Shown one piece after another: positions 22,228-34,359 of a stretch of 64,000 bases of DNA. The stretch's first letter is position 1. Each line of letters starts with the position of its first letter. A program made the translations under genes and the position numbers. The stretch is taken from contig BSBN01000809.1 in the NCBI GenBank assembly GCA_027924645.1, positions 41,570,001-41,634,000 of the forward strand. Reading direction: 5' to 3'. The notes beneath the pieces are model-generated. The model did no database searches. It worked only from the letters and a program-made list of their open reading frames with translations, and was not told the origin of the DNA. Source of the stretch: Cunninghamia lanceolata. Taxonomy: Eukaryota; Streptophyta; Pinopsida; Cupressales; Cupressaceae.

Positions 22228-22982
22228 AAGAGGGCCTCTATTGTAATTATCTATCTTTTTATCTATTACAAAGAAACTCCGTCGAATTGGAAAACATATC
22301 AAGACTTTGAGCTTTTCATGTTTATCAAGATTTCAAGTGAATATCAATATAAGCAAGCAGTTTTAGTATCAAACTTTGAGTTGAATAATATTGTTTTATG
22401 ATATCAATGTTCTTATGTCATTGGTGTTATATTATATTGAATCATTTCTGGAATCATGGAGTTTTATTGAAAATTGAGAGATGTGTTCTTGTTTTGGTTA
22501 AATAGACTTTGTGTTGTTTTCTCATTGCAGGAGTTTGTGTTTACATTTGTGAGAATAAAATTGTTTAAAGACTTTGTGTTGTAAATTGTTGTGTTCAATC
22601 TAGTTATATCATATTGGATGAGAGTGGAGACTTTGAGCTACATTTGTATTCAATAAAATTTATTTATGGGAAGTAAGTCAAGCAATAGAAGACTTTGTGT
22701 TTCTATGGTTTGTCTCGGTTCATAAGTTACTAAATATCATTTATGTTGAAATTATCATTTTGAAAAGGAAAACATCTATTATGAAAAACGAGAATAGGAT
22801 GCAATGAAAACATCCCAAGTATTGTTTTAGTTCATATAAGTGTTAAGAATTGTTTGTTAGAGAGAAATCGTTATCTAGAGGGAACCTCCCCTTGATAAGA
22901 GGAGAGACTATGTCTCATTATAGCTATGGCAATATAAACATTTTGTCATTAGTTAGCTAAATGACAAAATATCCACCCAACA

Positions 22983-23530
22983 TCACCAAGAAAGAATGCA
23001 CCACCACTTGTACTTTTCTTGTCATCTACACAACCAACCCAATCTGCATCTGTATAAGCACTTAGAGCAAATTCATTATTCTTTAGATACCACAAGCCAT
23101 GTTTCAGAGTGCCCTTTAAATATCTGAATATCCTCTTCACTATTGCAACATATGACTCTCTAGGATCTTCTTGAAATCTAGCCACAAGACAAACCGCATG
23201 CATAATATTTGGTCTAGTAGTAGTTAAATATAGCAATCCTCCAATCATTGACCTATACCTACTCTGATCAGCCTTAGGAGATTCATCATTCTTGCTCAGC
23301 TTGCAACCAGTTGTCATAGGGGTACATATTGTTTTAGAGTCATCCATTCCAAACTTCTTCAACATCTCCTTGACATACTTTGATTGTGAAATGAAAATAC
23401 CTTTATCTATCTAATTGATTTTTAGTCTAAGGAAGAAGTTCATTTCCCCACACATTGACATTTCAAATTCCTTATGAATTTCATCTGCAAAACTCTTACA
23501 CATGCCTTCATTTCCATATTTCATTAGAAG
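22983..23530 (-). pseudogene. Copia RT/RNase H fragment (C0 continuation)
   Basis: The minus strand reads EMNFFLRLKIN, a stop (TAG), DKGIFISQSKYVKEMLKKF, TPMTTGCKLSK, YRSMIGGLLYLTTTRPNI, FRYLKGT, AYTDADWVGCVDDKKSTSGG and AFFLGD. It then meets the end of the G1 LTR. This is the C-terminal half of Copia RT and the start of RNase H, continuing directly into 3741-3340 once G1 is removed. The N-terminal side is cut at 23530 against LTR-like sequence, so the polymerase core is missing. Confidence 0.85.
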
Positions 23531-23679
23531 TTTTTAGATTCATAACTTTCACCAATTTAGATCAACATCACTTAAATTAACCCTTAAACTATTATGATGA
23601 TTAAGCATGAAAGCAAATAACAGAAACTAAATCAACTCAACATTAAACAAAAGAGAACACCAGTTTTATGTGGAAAACA
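23531..23679 (-). repeat. remnant of C1 Copia LTR, left of G2
   Basis: ATGAAAGCAAATAACAGAAA and GAACACCAGTTTTATGTGG match the LTR block found in C2 (CATGAAAGCATAATGC, GAACACCAAGATTTTGAC). The block continues on the far side of G2 at 43889 with AAACCCAAGAAGGGAAAAAC. The expected TG end is not visible, so the LTR is truncated at 23530. Confidence 0.65.
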
Positions 23680-24301
23680 TATTGGCAAACAGATTTGCAC
23701 TATAATATATGAATTATTATATTGACTCTTTGCCCAGAAAACATATAGTGGAAATATGTACCAACAGTTTGTAAAGTTGTAGTTTTTCTATCAACCTACC
23801 TCTGTGTGTAGAGGAGCAGCTCCCTCGTTTGATAAATTATGGATTTTTATAATATTTAAGAAAGAAATGAAATTAAAGAAAGGTTGGAAGGTTAAGGAAA
23901 TGGGCTTATCAACATTGACTCAACCCGCATGTATAAAGTTTGACAATCCCACCAAGACAATATAAGAACACTTCTTAAACTGCTAAAGTGAGCATACAAA
24001 CAGGTTTCATGTAGTATTAAAAAGAAGAAATGATTCAGGAGATAGCCAACATACGTTGAAATATTATCTAGTAACCAATTCCTCCAAGACTAGTTGTTAT
24101 TCCACATTGCAGATGCAAGATAACGTAAAGAAAACATCATCCATTAACATAAGAAGAATGAATAATGTTAAAAAGATATTTGAGATCACACAATCCAAAA
24201 TGTCTCTTATTTCTTCACATTGAGTTGTACAACTCTATTTCACATAACACCATTTCAAATGTGAAAGACAAAAAGTCCCCTTTTACAAACACCAAGTCTT
24301 G

Positions 24302-24309
24302 TATATATA
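24302..24309 (-). promoter_or_regulatory. TATA box of G2 3' LTR
   Basis: TATATATA lies in the conserved context GTCTATATATACAAGACTTG, about 620 bp from the LTR end. It is identical in the other LTR (37607-37614) and places the accessory ORF in U3. Confidence 0.6.
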
Positions 24310-24563
24310 GACTTGTCTCCAGTAACCAACTTTGTAACTACCTCATAACTACTTCTCCTAACTACCCAAAAATATTTTATGAAAATAAAAGCACACTTTA
24401 ATTAATTTTTATATGGACTTTCAAAAGTTCCCAAAATAAAGTGCACTTTACAAATTAATTACAAAAGAGTGACATAAAGTCACTTTCATAGAAAGAGAAC
24501 CAAAACCTATAATCTTGCAAACTTTGAAAAGTGGACCAATATGATTGATCTCACAAGAAACCA

Positions 24564-27500
24564 TCAGATTTTATCTTTACCACCTCTGGTACCATCTGAA
24601 GATGTTTTTGTTACTACAAACTATTGTGAAGGCATGGATGACTTCGTTTTGTATGCTCTAAACACCCTGACTGCTGAAGCTATAAGTTTATTTTTAGAAC
24701 AAACACTCTTGTCATACGAAGCCTCCATTCTGATTAATCTTTATGAACATTACTCAAATCATGACGATAATCTGATGTATGATCAATGCCAGAATTGACA
24801 GCAACAAAGATGAGATTTAATTTATCCATAAGTCCTTCATTGAAAACCTATTTATTGAACAACTCTGTATTAATCATGTTTTCAAAGTTTCTTTTAATAG
24901 CTTGAGCTTCCAAAACTTGAGATTTATCTTTATCCATCACATCAAAATTGATTTCTAATAAATCAGTGTGAATCTTCATCTTCACCTATTCACAAGTTTC
25001 CAGGAGCTTTTCTTGAGCAGCCAAAACTTGTCTTATATTTAACAATTTCCATTCAACTGAACAAAGCCAAGAGCTAGATTGATTTTCTTCAATGTTTGAA
25101 AAGACTTTTTTAGCAAATAATATCTCATTATCAGTTTTGATCATCTCACTAAGGTCCTTCGATATTCCCTGCCAAAATAATTCTTCCTTTTGGATACTTC
25201 TTATTTCTTTATCAACCTCTTCCCTCTTTGTTTCTACTTCGTCATATAGACTCTTCGCTTGCTCGATGAAACTAAATGCTTTTAATTTCATACGTTCAAC
25301 CCATTTTTCAGTCATTTTTCCATACAACTGATATTTGTTGAGACTTTCAATAATCTCTTTTTCAACATTATTTTCAAGAGAGAAATTAGTGGGGTAGAGG
25401 AAGTATCAAGAGGCAAAGCAAATGTATCTATGATGGCTTTGAGATAGGATGTCAAAACTTGTACCTGTTGCTTTAGTTGATCTTCTGCATGCCTATCTTT
25501 ATCTGTTCTTTTTATTAACTTGGCAGATGATACTTGAAAATTTTGCATATCACCCTCGTATGTAGATGGACCAAGATCTATCTTAGTCATGTTAAAATCA
25601 CTTTCTATAGCCTTATTCAAATTCATTTCTGAAACAGGTTGTGCAACCTTGACATAGACATTGCCTGATGAAGAATCCACTCCCATCCTTGATGTAATCT
25701 TGATCTTTTCAGATTTGGGAGACATTTGTAGGAAATTGGAGACTGTATCAAAATCAGACATGATTAATTGAGCATTGTTTCTTTTTCTTGACAAACTTTG
25801 TTGCAACCAGGAAGAGGAAGGATTATGTGAGGACTCCAGTATATTTGTGGAAAGAGGTACTACATTTGAGGGAAAAACATGTTCACTGAATATGTTCATA
25901 GGCAGTAGAAGTGTAGATTGTAATGCATGAGGGGAATGAGGTGTTTTATGAGAAGGAGAAACAACAAGAAGTAAAGGAGAGATATTTAAATGCTCATCAT
26001 TTTGATGGAGGATTTCAGGACTTGTGGACTTGTTTTTCTCAACTACTTCATGTATGGAAGGCCATGCATTATCCTTTATTTTTGTTTTCCCCTTTTTCTG
26101 TTTTTCATCATTTTCACAGATGTTCTTAAGACCCTTTTTTCTTGATGGATCTTCTTCGTCATCTCCTCCTTAAGTACTCTTATGTGAACCAATGCTTAAA
26201 GATGTAGAATGAGAACAAAAAGAAGAAGAATAAGAATTTGAATGTTTATCTTTTCTACTTGATGATGAAGCATTATTACTTGTTGGTTTAGTAGTTGTTG
26301 CCTCAATAGCCTTTTTCTTTACCCAATCTTTAGTCTTTTGAATGATATGAGTAGTTCTTATACCCAAATCTTTGATCTCCTCATTAGCCCAATTGATGGG
26401 TGGTAAAGGCTGTGTTTCAATCTTATCAAAATACACAGGGTCAATTAATTTTGAACCATCTTCCTCAATTCCATCTGTATTGCAATCTAGCTTGAATTCT
26501 CTGATCTGTTCAATGGTCATCCTCATCCAGTCTCATTTACGTACCTCATAATCATTTTCACAATCTTCCCAAAAGTCTTCAAGTTCTGGAAAATGACAGT
26601 AACCTGCACCAAGTCGTAGATTGTCCCTAACATATCCTTTGTTGTCAAAAGGGAATCTCATAGTATAGGCATACAAGCTGATTTTTATCAGAGATCTCTC
26701 TATGTTTTGAGCATCTGCAGAAGATTTGCAGTTGTAATGACTAAGGCCAATGGGAAATGGAACTCTAGTTTTTCTCTTATCTTTGCTCTTATCTTTGCAT
26801 TTATTATTAAGTGAACCAATTTGCTTGCATAGTTCTATCAATACCATTTTGTTATCTACATATCTAGGCAACTTATATGGGTATCCATCAAACCTGCCAA
26901 GTCGTAGATAGGTAAATCTAGGATATTAGATGAAGTAGCTCCCATATATTTTGATCATATTGGTAGCTTCTGGTGATATCCAGAGTATAGTATTACCTTG
27001 AAGTTCTCTTACTGTCAACATTGTGAAAGCATCATTTACCCTATGGTATTGCTTGTAACTTTGTGCCAGCTGTAACTGAGGGTAATAATCATAGATCTAT
27101 GTCATGTTATCATAAGTTCCTTTGGTAGCAAGACCTAGCCATGATTTCATGCATACAATTGCATAAAATAAGTAAGAAGACATGTAGAAATGTTCATTCA
27201 ATTCAAAATTGGTCAACTGATAATGCAAATTGTCACTAATAATGCTGCCCCAGTCAATAAATTGATTTCCTGCACATATAACATTTATAAAAAGGAACAT
27301 CCACATTTCAAAATCAGCTACTTTTTCATCTCCCATCACTCTATGAAGAAGAACAATCATATTGGAAATATCCTCTATGAAACATGATCTGTGAAGGACT
27401 TTAGGTAACTAGGATTTCCCTCCTTTCGGTGTATGTAGCCAGTGTTTTGTTGTAGTGTTGAGACATTGATGTTTCCTTTCATTGAAATATTGATGAGCAA

Positions 27501-27858
27501 GCTTTTTGTCTATGTTCACAAACTGATCTCTGACAGGTAGGCTGAAAGTAATCCCAATTGAAACACTATCTAACCTGACAATTAGCTTATCATCAACAGT
27601 TCTAACCTCTCTGGTTTCTGGATTGTAGTGCTTCATACATTCTAAAACCAGATCTATGCATTGGACTGCTACTGGAAAACTGACTGCATGGGCTAATCCA
27701 CTATCAAACAACTTCTGAGCCATTGGTGATCTTTTCCATTGTTCCATGGTTCTCCAGAAATCTACCAAACTGATATGTCCCAAAGAAGTATCTGATATTT
27801 CTCAAACTATAGATTCAAGAACTGAGAGGAACTCAAACCCCTGATATTTATATTTCAT
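24564..27858 (-). pseudogene. U3-encoded accessory ORF of G2, 3' LTR copy
   Basis: ATG at 27858 opens MKYKYQGFEFLSVLE, paralleling MKYKY(K/Q)G of the G1 accessory protein. Matching blocks follow: GHISLVDFWRTMEQ against GHVDMTEFVER, LVLECMKHYN against FVLQCAHFYN, KLIVRLDSVSIGITF against NVIIRLDPKFIDKVF, then the LIDPVYFDK and PLPPINW blocks. A Ser-rich linker, WLQQSLSRKR and a Lys/Glu-rich C-terminus complete it. Stops near 27409, 26535, 26170 and 24848 break it. At the last three the sister LTR has CGA, CAA and CAG. About 1,095 codons; function unknown. Confidence 0.75.
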
Positions 27859-28059
27859 GATTAAATATCTACAACAAATCATGAAATCTACCTATATTTA
27901 TTCTATTTCAAAGTTTGTTGCAGTGTTTCATGAGGTTTGTTTGACAATTTCCATTTGTTGTTTATAGGCATGCAATGGATTTCAAGAGGAGATTTGAAAA
28001 ACACTTTATTCAAACAAAAAGGCAATAGGTATTCATACCCAGGCATCTACATGTGATAA

Positions 28060-30228
28060 GTGTCCTCAGAGCATGAGATTTCTTTGAGGTTGTTTATAAA
28101 CAATTTGTGTGTCTAGTCTCCGCCTTCCACAATTGGCATACATGCTATATCAAAATAGCCATCACTGCTTTTCATGAAATTGTATTTGTCTGCAACATTT
28201 TGTCAAACAGTTCACAGGCCTTTTGTATGCTTCCATAACAAATCTATTTGATAATAATTTGATTCCATAGCTGACTATGCGTTCTAGAAATTAACTTTGC
28301 ACCTACAGATTCAATATACTTGAAGTCTTTGAGAATTATTTTCAACAAATCTGATTTAGCATAATATTGTGACGATGGCAAGTTCATAAGATGATATTTC
28401 TACTGCGGGTACAATGTCTACACTTCTGTATTTTTGCATTCATACCACTGGGTTACTTGCAACTACATTGTCTGACAAGAATTTCCATTCATTACTCTAA
28501 GAGGATGTTGGCAAACATCGTGGAGTTTAGCTTTACATCTACAAAAAAATGAATCTAAAATATGCATTTATTAGAATCTTTCCATGCTTGAAAGGTTTTT
28601 TTATCTTATGTGTAGCTTTTGGTGTAGGTTAACAGCCAATTTGCATTCTTTTTGAAACTTATCTCAGTAAACCATTTGCGTGCACCATATCCCAATTCCA
28701 AAGTTTGTGAGAAGGCTGCTACTACTAGATGACATCGACGGCTATCAAACAACTTCTATCCAATGTATATGCTTTGAAAGATGCTAGTAAAGGTTGAGCA
28801 TTTTAGTTTTATTCCTGTCGGTTGCATCAAAAGTTTCTAAAGCTTTATCTTTTTTTTTTAACAAACCTATTTTGTGAAAGTCGCAGTCGTCATTGCAGTG
28901 CATGAAATCATATTAGTTTGAGGCAATGTCATACCAAATGGTTCTAGTGCCCTTTTCTAAACTTCAATGTTCTATTTACATGTCGACCAAGCCACCTTTC
29001 CATCTATGATATCTGACAAGAATCCTCATTCCATGATATAACATTTTGACGGATAGAGATGAGGACAGTAGCAAATATTGTGGGATAAAGCTTTTAGACC
29101 GCCGATAACTATATTTTTTTGAAACTTTCTAAAGTCTTTTCAACACGTCCACCTTGTGGATATCCTATGCTTGCTCCACTCCATGAGATAACATCTGTTT
29201 GAGGTAGCTATTCAAATGATATAGGCTGTGAGCACACTTGTAAGGATTTTACATTGCACCAATATCTGCCGGGGTAGAAAAAACTAGTAAACATTGCAGA
29301 GTTCATCCTTGCATTCACCAATCATTTTCATTCAAAGTCTTCATCATCTCGTGCAGAGCCCACAACTACCTTGTTCTACAGATTTGGCATTTTGCTTTGA
29401 AGTTTTTTGATTCTTTACATAGATGGATTTGTGTCATTCTATCGGATAGTTATTATGCACCTTTTATGCCTTTATATTGGGGCGTGAAGCATGGCGACTG
29501 TCAGTTGAAATCTTTTCTTGATAACTAAATTCTATCCACATTCCATGTGCTACAATACTGCACCAGCGTAACCATTACATGTTGTTATCCACATGTCGAC
29601 TTCTTAAAGATTAACATTGGAGTTATAGTTTCTACAAGGCCACCTTCTTTGACATGCAACTCCTCATACGTTTAGCATATGATTTGTTTATTAGAAACAA
29701 GACTCAATACCCACTGCATACATCGATAATTACTTTTTATTGTTTTATAATCCACGTCTATTCTTTGCATGTAACGACTATAACTTCACAGATAAAGGAT
29801 GTTTTCCCATGCGTGTGACATGTTTTATTCAACCTCGCAGTTTTGTAGTTTTTTTATGATATTCATCCTTTTCACACGTGAAAGTCGGTAAATTATATGG
29901 AGAGTAGAAAAGTGGGCTTCAATTAACCATCTTTATGCACAATTTTAAAAATATTACATGCATCAATGTATGAAATACATTTTGAAATAACCATGTAGTT
30001 CGGTGGCGTGAAGGGTATGAATGCCGATGTGTGCCTTTTCTTTGAATTATAATAACCTATCACCCATGAGATGTTAGATCACATGTAGAGTAAAGAGAAA
30101 TGGGAAACCTTTCCTTGATTATAGGAGACACTATTGGACGTGGAGGAGCGGGATTATTTATATTCATAAAAGTGAATCCTCAACATGAAAAATTACACTT
30201 TGGTTTTAGTTAGAAAAAAGCCAAAATG
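28060..30228 (-). other. ORF-free U3 segment of G2 3' LTR
   Basis: I see no credible gene here. The segment is conserved in the other LTR (about 41350-43517), with the same scattered sequence and no long repeats that I can recognise by eye. It lies between the U3 start and the accessory ORF. Confidence 0.5.
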
Positions 30229-30397
30229 CATGAACTTAGCCAAACTCAAAAGTTAACGCAAACTTAGCGAAAAACAAAAATTGACACAAGGTTTGCGAGA
30301 AATGAAAGCCAACGCATAGTTTGCGGAAAAACCAATGTGAACTTTGTTGAAAAATAAAAGTTGACACGAGCTTAGTGTGAAATGAAAGTGGACGTAC
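30229..30397 (-). repeat. degenerate about 28-30-bp tandem array in G2 U3
   Basis: About six units of the type ACTTAGCGAAAAACAAAAGT followed by TGACACAAG run head to tail. They carry alternating TTTGCG/TTAGCG and AAATGAAAG variants. The array is repeated in the other LTR at 43518-43686. It sits close to the U3 5' edge on the minus strand, where enhancers often lie; the role is inference. Confidence 0.7.
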
Positions 30398-30599
30398 AGA
30401 ATAATATTACTAAGCCGATGCAACGTAAATTTTGACTTGGGATAATATTGAATAAACAATACAAAGTATGACATCTTGATAACAAGTTACCGACATGATT
30501 GACACGCACGACATCGGCAAATTGTAACTGAAAAGATGACTTGGCACAGGGATTTGATATGCAAAAAGTTTAAAATTGGGTAGAAGGATGGGGTAAACA

Positions 30600-30803
30600 G
30601 CTAGCTCTACTTGGGGACAAGGACTGTAAGGATGTAGATGAACCCTAGTGTCTTTGACAAGACTAGTAATCTTATCATTGGGCAGATAGAGTCAGACTAG
30701 AAAAGAGATGTACAACACGACAAAAATAGAACAAAACAAGGAAACTCACTGACACAACAAAACTTCCCTATGTACAAAGATTTGGGAATAAATCCCTCTT
30801 TTA
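30600..30803 (-). promoter_or_regulatory. 3' untranslated region of G2 with inverted PBS-like motif
   Basis: Minus-strand sequence TTGTCCCCAAGTAGAGCTAG abuts the 3' LTR start. It matches the reverse complement of G2's PBS (GTCCCCAATAGAG) apart from one inserted base. No typical polypurine tract or ORF is present. Confidence 0.5.
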
Positions 30804-32084
30804 CTAATTGTAAATTTTCAGGTGCTGCCCATTGTAGTGCAAGGGCAGATGAGTGCCATCGAGATACGCCAAGTAAAATGAATTGTCACCACATGCTTCT
30901 CTAATTTGGAAAGGTCCTTTCCACAGAGAATTGAACTTTCCATGCATCCCTTTGGGTTCTTTCCTCTTATCCCAGAGTAGAACAAGATCTCCTACAGCAA
31001 ATTGCCTTTGTCTGGTCTTCTTATCAAACAGTTTCTTGACTTTTGTCTGAAGTTCTGCAATTCTTTCAACTACTTGACTCCTTTGTTCTTCAAGTTTTGT
31101 TAGATGCATGATTCTTTTCTCCAGAGAATCTTTAAATTCATTACCTTCAATCACTGTCTGAAGAGAAAGAGCAGTAATCTCTAGAGGGATTGGCAATCAA
31201 GCATCAATTCCATAAACTAGTTGGAAGGGAGATGTGCCGATGATCCTTTTATATGTGGTTCTGTTAGCCCATAATGCATCAAATAATCTCTTGTGCCAAT
31301 TCTTTTGTTTTTCCTCTACTAGCTTTCGCATGATAGAGATGAGGTTTTTGTTGGTGGACTCTACCAATCCGTTTCCTTGCAGATAATAGTCAGAAGAATG
31401 TGCAAGTAAGATATCATGCCGATAACAGAAATTAGAGATTTCATGAGAGGAGAAATTCGAAGCATTGTCTGTGACAACTTTCTGAAGTACACCAAATCTC
31501 ACAAGAATATTCTCCTTTAGAAAATCACACACTACCTGGGAGGAAGTTTGATGGACTGGAATGGCTTCTACCCATTTAGTAAAATAATCTGTGGCCACCA
31601 AGATGTGTGTATGCCTAGCACTAGATGTTGGATGAAGTGGACCAATGAAATCTAGTCCCCATTGATGAAAAGGTTCTTCAATAACAACGAGCTTTAATGG
31701 TTGTGCGGCTAGCTTGATCTTTCCTTTAAATTGCTAACATGATTCAAACCTTTTCACCCATTGGTCTGCATCTTTGAATAAGCTAGGCTAGTAATAATTA
31801 TGTCTTAAAATCTTATAGGCTGTGACACTGGAAGAGAAATGACCACCACAAGCTTCATTGTGAAACAATTGAAGTAATTTTTCTTGTTGTTCTTTATCCA
31901 CGCATTTCACAAAATTTCCATCGATCCCTTTCTTGTATAAACTACCTTCCCAAATAATATATTTCACAGCTTTCAACTTGATCACTCTTTTCTGCTTCAG
32001 AGTTAAGTGTGGAGGACATTCACCATATGTCAAGAAATAGGCAATATCTGAGAACCATTCATCTATCAATCCTATAAACAACAC
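30804..32084 (-). pseudogene. G2 integrase
   Basis: The H2C2 zinc region lies at 32084-31740 (FHNEACGGHFSSSVTAYK). The rve core at 31601-31197 keeps the full catalytic triad: D in VATDYFTKW, D in KVVTDNASNF and E in GNGLVESTNK. The C-terminal domain (31196-30804) contains LEEQRSQVVERIAELQ, a basic QRQFAVGDLVLLW block and YLDGTHLPLHYNGQHLK, ending at 30804. Stops or frame gaps at about 31736 and 31197 separate the blocks. There is no chromodomain. It is better preserved than the G1 integrase. Confidence 0.85.
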
Positions 32085-32149
32085 TTGAGGCAGCTCGACA
32101 TTCTTTTCTGGAGATTCTTCAACTGTGTAATTTTCAACTATGAGTTTAC

Positions 32150-32640
32150 ATAAGCCCCTTCCTCATACCAATTTGGTTCGCTTAATTTATCAATATCATA
32201 TTCTTGAACTTTGGCAATCCAAGAGGCTCTTTTGTTGACACCTATTTCTTACTTAGTAAGTATGGTTTTGATCGAAGTGTCTGATACAAAGACCTTAGAA
32301 TGTGAATTGAGGATATAGAATCTGAAATGCTTTACTGCCTTGACCAATGCATAAGCATGCTTCTCTACTAGAGAATAATTCAACTCGTGCTTTTTCAGAG
32401 GAACACTCATAAATTCAATAGGTGCTTCTATATGATCATCATTTTGTTGAGTCAGGATAGCAGATAAAGTATGCTCCGAAGCATAACAATATACAATGAA
32501 ATCTTTGGAAAAATCTGGATGAATTAAAACTAGAGCATCCACGATCGCTGTTTTAATATCTTGAAATGTCTTTTTCTTTTTTTAGTCCACTTGAAGACCA
32601 CCTTATCTCTCATCATGTCTACAATGTGGTGAGTTAATTC
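32150..32640 (-). pseudogene. G2 RT-linked RNase H
   Basis: VFKWTKKRKRHFKILK leads into LVLIHPDFSKDFIVYCYASE, then LNYSLVEKHAYALVKAVKHF and a WIAKVQEYDID block. As in G1, the usual YTDAS is changed (YCYAS), so the first catalytic Asp is missing in both elements. A frameshift lies near 32530-32545 and a stop at 32249. Confidence 0.75.
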
Positions 32641-33560
32641 AGAGAAATATGGTACGAATCTCCTTAAGAAATTGATATGACCGAAGAAAGACCTCACTCC
32701 CAGTTTGCTTGATGGTAATGGCAACTTCTGGATAGCTTCAACACGTTCAAGATCAATTCAAATCCCATCTTTAGACACAATGTGTCCTAGTAGCTTTCCT
32801 TTAGTAACCCCAAAAATGGACTTCTTGGGGTTAAGAGAGATTCCTTGCTCACGGCAATGTTGTAGGACTATCTCCAGATGTTGAATATGATCTTCTCTTT
32901 TTCTTGAAAAGATGGTGAGATCATCCAAGTATACCACAATAATCTTGTTTTTCAAATCTCTAAAGGAGAGGTCCATAGTACGTTGAAATGTTGCACCAGC
33001 ATTGATCAACCCGAATGGCATTTGATTGTAAGCCAGAGTTCCCCAAGGCATTGTAAAAGTAGTTTTATGTTGATCCTCTTAGGCAACTTCTATCTGATTA
33101 TACCTGGAAAACCCATCAAGTAATGACATCATTTCATATCCAGCAACGGTTTGCAAAACATAATCCATCACAGGTAAAGGGTAGTTGTCTTTTAAAGATG
33201 CTTGGTTAAGATTGTGGAAATCAACACAAATCCTTATTTCACCATTCTTTTTCCTCACAAGAACTATATTTGCTACCCAAGTTGAATGATGAATGGGATA
33301 TATAATTCTGGCCTTTAACATCTTATCAATCTCTACAAAGATAGCACTAGCAACTTTAGGATTGAATTGCCTCTGTTTTTGCCTGAAAGGAGTAGCCCCA
33401 GGTTTGAGAGTGATATAATGCTGAAATTTTCCACCCATGAAATTCTTCAAATCATCATAGCACCATGCGAACACGTCCTTGTATTTGACCAACAGCATGA
33501 TGAGCTTCTTTCTTTCTTCTGGCGAACATGCTTTGCCAATGCAAACAATTTTTGGATCAT
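32641..33560 (-). pseudogene. G2 reverse transcriptase
   Basis: Motifs in order are VFAWCYDDLKNF, HYITLKPGATPFRQKQRQFN, IIYPIHHSTWVANIVLVRKK, GEIRICVDFHNLNQASLKDN, LLDGFSRYNQ, MPFGLINAGATFQRTMD, IIVVYLDDLTIFSR (YLDD intact, about 32930) and SLNPKKSIFGVTKGKLLGHI. Single stops fall at 33079-33081 (EVA, stop, EDQHK) and near 32758. Only these two stops were seen, so this RT is nearly intact. Confidence 0.9.
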
Positions 33561-33839
33561 CTTTAGTGCCTATGTCTACTTTATCATACTGAGAAGGATT
33601 GGGATTTTTCTCTTGGGGCCTTATTCTTCAAATAACAATCCTGCTTATCAAACAGTTTCTCTAGAGTAATCAAACCTTTTGGGATGGTGTGCCCCTTTAA
33701 TTGCAACACTTCTTCTACAAAGTCTCACTTCCTTCAAATAACAAATTAACAAAAGTACCAGCCTTCTCCAAAAAGGACACAATATGTCTGTCATCATCAA
33801 AAACTTGCCAATATTTATCATTATCAGGCATGCTTGGTC

Positions 33840-34335
33840 AGTATACTAATTCAATCTTATATTGATCTTTATTGAACTTTGGATGTGGAAGTAAGAGAGC
33901 CGCAGAGATTGCAAGGCAATCAGTTTTAGAATTAAGAGTTCGAGGAATCACCTCTATAGAGAAAGAATCAAAGAACTCCATTTGATCCCATACTAAGTTT
34001 TGGTATCTTCTCAACTTGGTGTTCTTTGTTTGAAACTAATTTCTTACTTGCTTAACGACTAATTTTGTATCTCCAAGTACTCTCAACATTTTAATTCCTT
34101 TCTCTTTGGCAGCCTCGAGGCCTAAAAGGAATGCCTCGTACTCTGTCATATTATTAGTGTTGTTGAAAACCAATTTGAAAGCCATAGGAAACTTCTCCCC
34201 TATATGTGAGATAAGAACAATTCCAGCCCCTGAACCAGAAGAAGAAGAACTGTCGTCGAATTCCATAGTCCAAAGGCCAGAAGACATGTCAGGAGAGATA
34301 ACTTCAGGGGTTACCTCTTTTTCTTGCATGAGCAT
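33840..34335 (-). pseudogene. extra RNase H (RVT_3/archaeal-like) upstream of RT in G2
   Basis: LWTMEFDDSSSSSGSGAGIV, MTEYEAFLLGLEAAKEKGIK and VLGDTKLVVKQVRN give the D, E and D motifs. QTKNTKLRRYQNLV and VIPRTLNSKTDCLA follow. One TAA at 34036-34038 splits the domain. It lies between the protease (34830) and the RT (33560), the same unusual order as in G1. Confidence 0.8.
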
Positions 34336-34359
34336 ATATGTACCCGGTCCAGTTTCTTC

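Larger units (their letters stand above)
3742..22982 (+). mobile_element. Ty3/Gypsy element G1 (Tat-like), inserted in C0 RNase H
   Basis: Two 6.04-kb LTRs (3742-9782 and 16939-22982) and a 5' fragment of a third copy (16025-16492) flank a gag-pol body in the order gag, protease, RNase H (RVT_3 type), RT, RNase H, integrase. No chromodomain is visible. Restoring the surrounding Copia frame places the target inside FFLGD/GRVVSW. The short sequence ATC lies on both sides, but a clean 5-bp target duplication cannot be shown. The 3' LTR is rearranged (see the copied tract). All pol genes carry stops or lost catalytic residues, so G1 is inactive. Confidence 0.85.
16939..22982 (+). repeat. complete G1 LTR copy (6,044 bp), right-hand side
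   Basis: TGTCCTC to CACCCAACA, homologous throughout to 3742-9782. Its right neighbour is Copia RT/RNase H (22983), and its left neighbour is the copied Copia flank rather than internal G1 sequence. A reading frame (18581-22025), palindromes and TATA are present as in the 5' LTR. Confidence 0.85.
23680..30599 (-). repeat. 3' LTR of G2 (6,920 bp)
   Basis: On the minus strand it begins TGTTTACCCCATCC and ends near CCAATA, where the expected CCAACA has mutated. It contains a tandem array (30229-30397), about 2.2 kb without ORFs (28060-30228), an accessory ORF (27858 down to 24564) and a TATA-like run (24302). It aligns with 36988-43888 throughout at offset about 13,290-13,305. Confidence 0.85.

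Noticed and set aside
16939..22982. An independent solo-LTR insertion
   Set aside because: Its left flank is the same Copia sequence at the same base as the left flank of G1, and its right flank completes the G1 target. It therefore belongs to the same insertion event or allele, not a second insertion.
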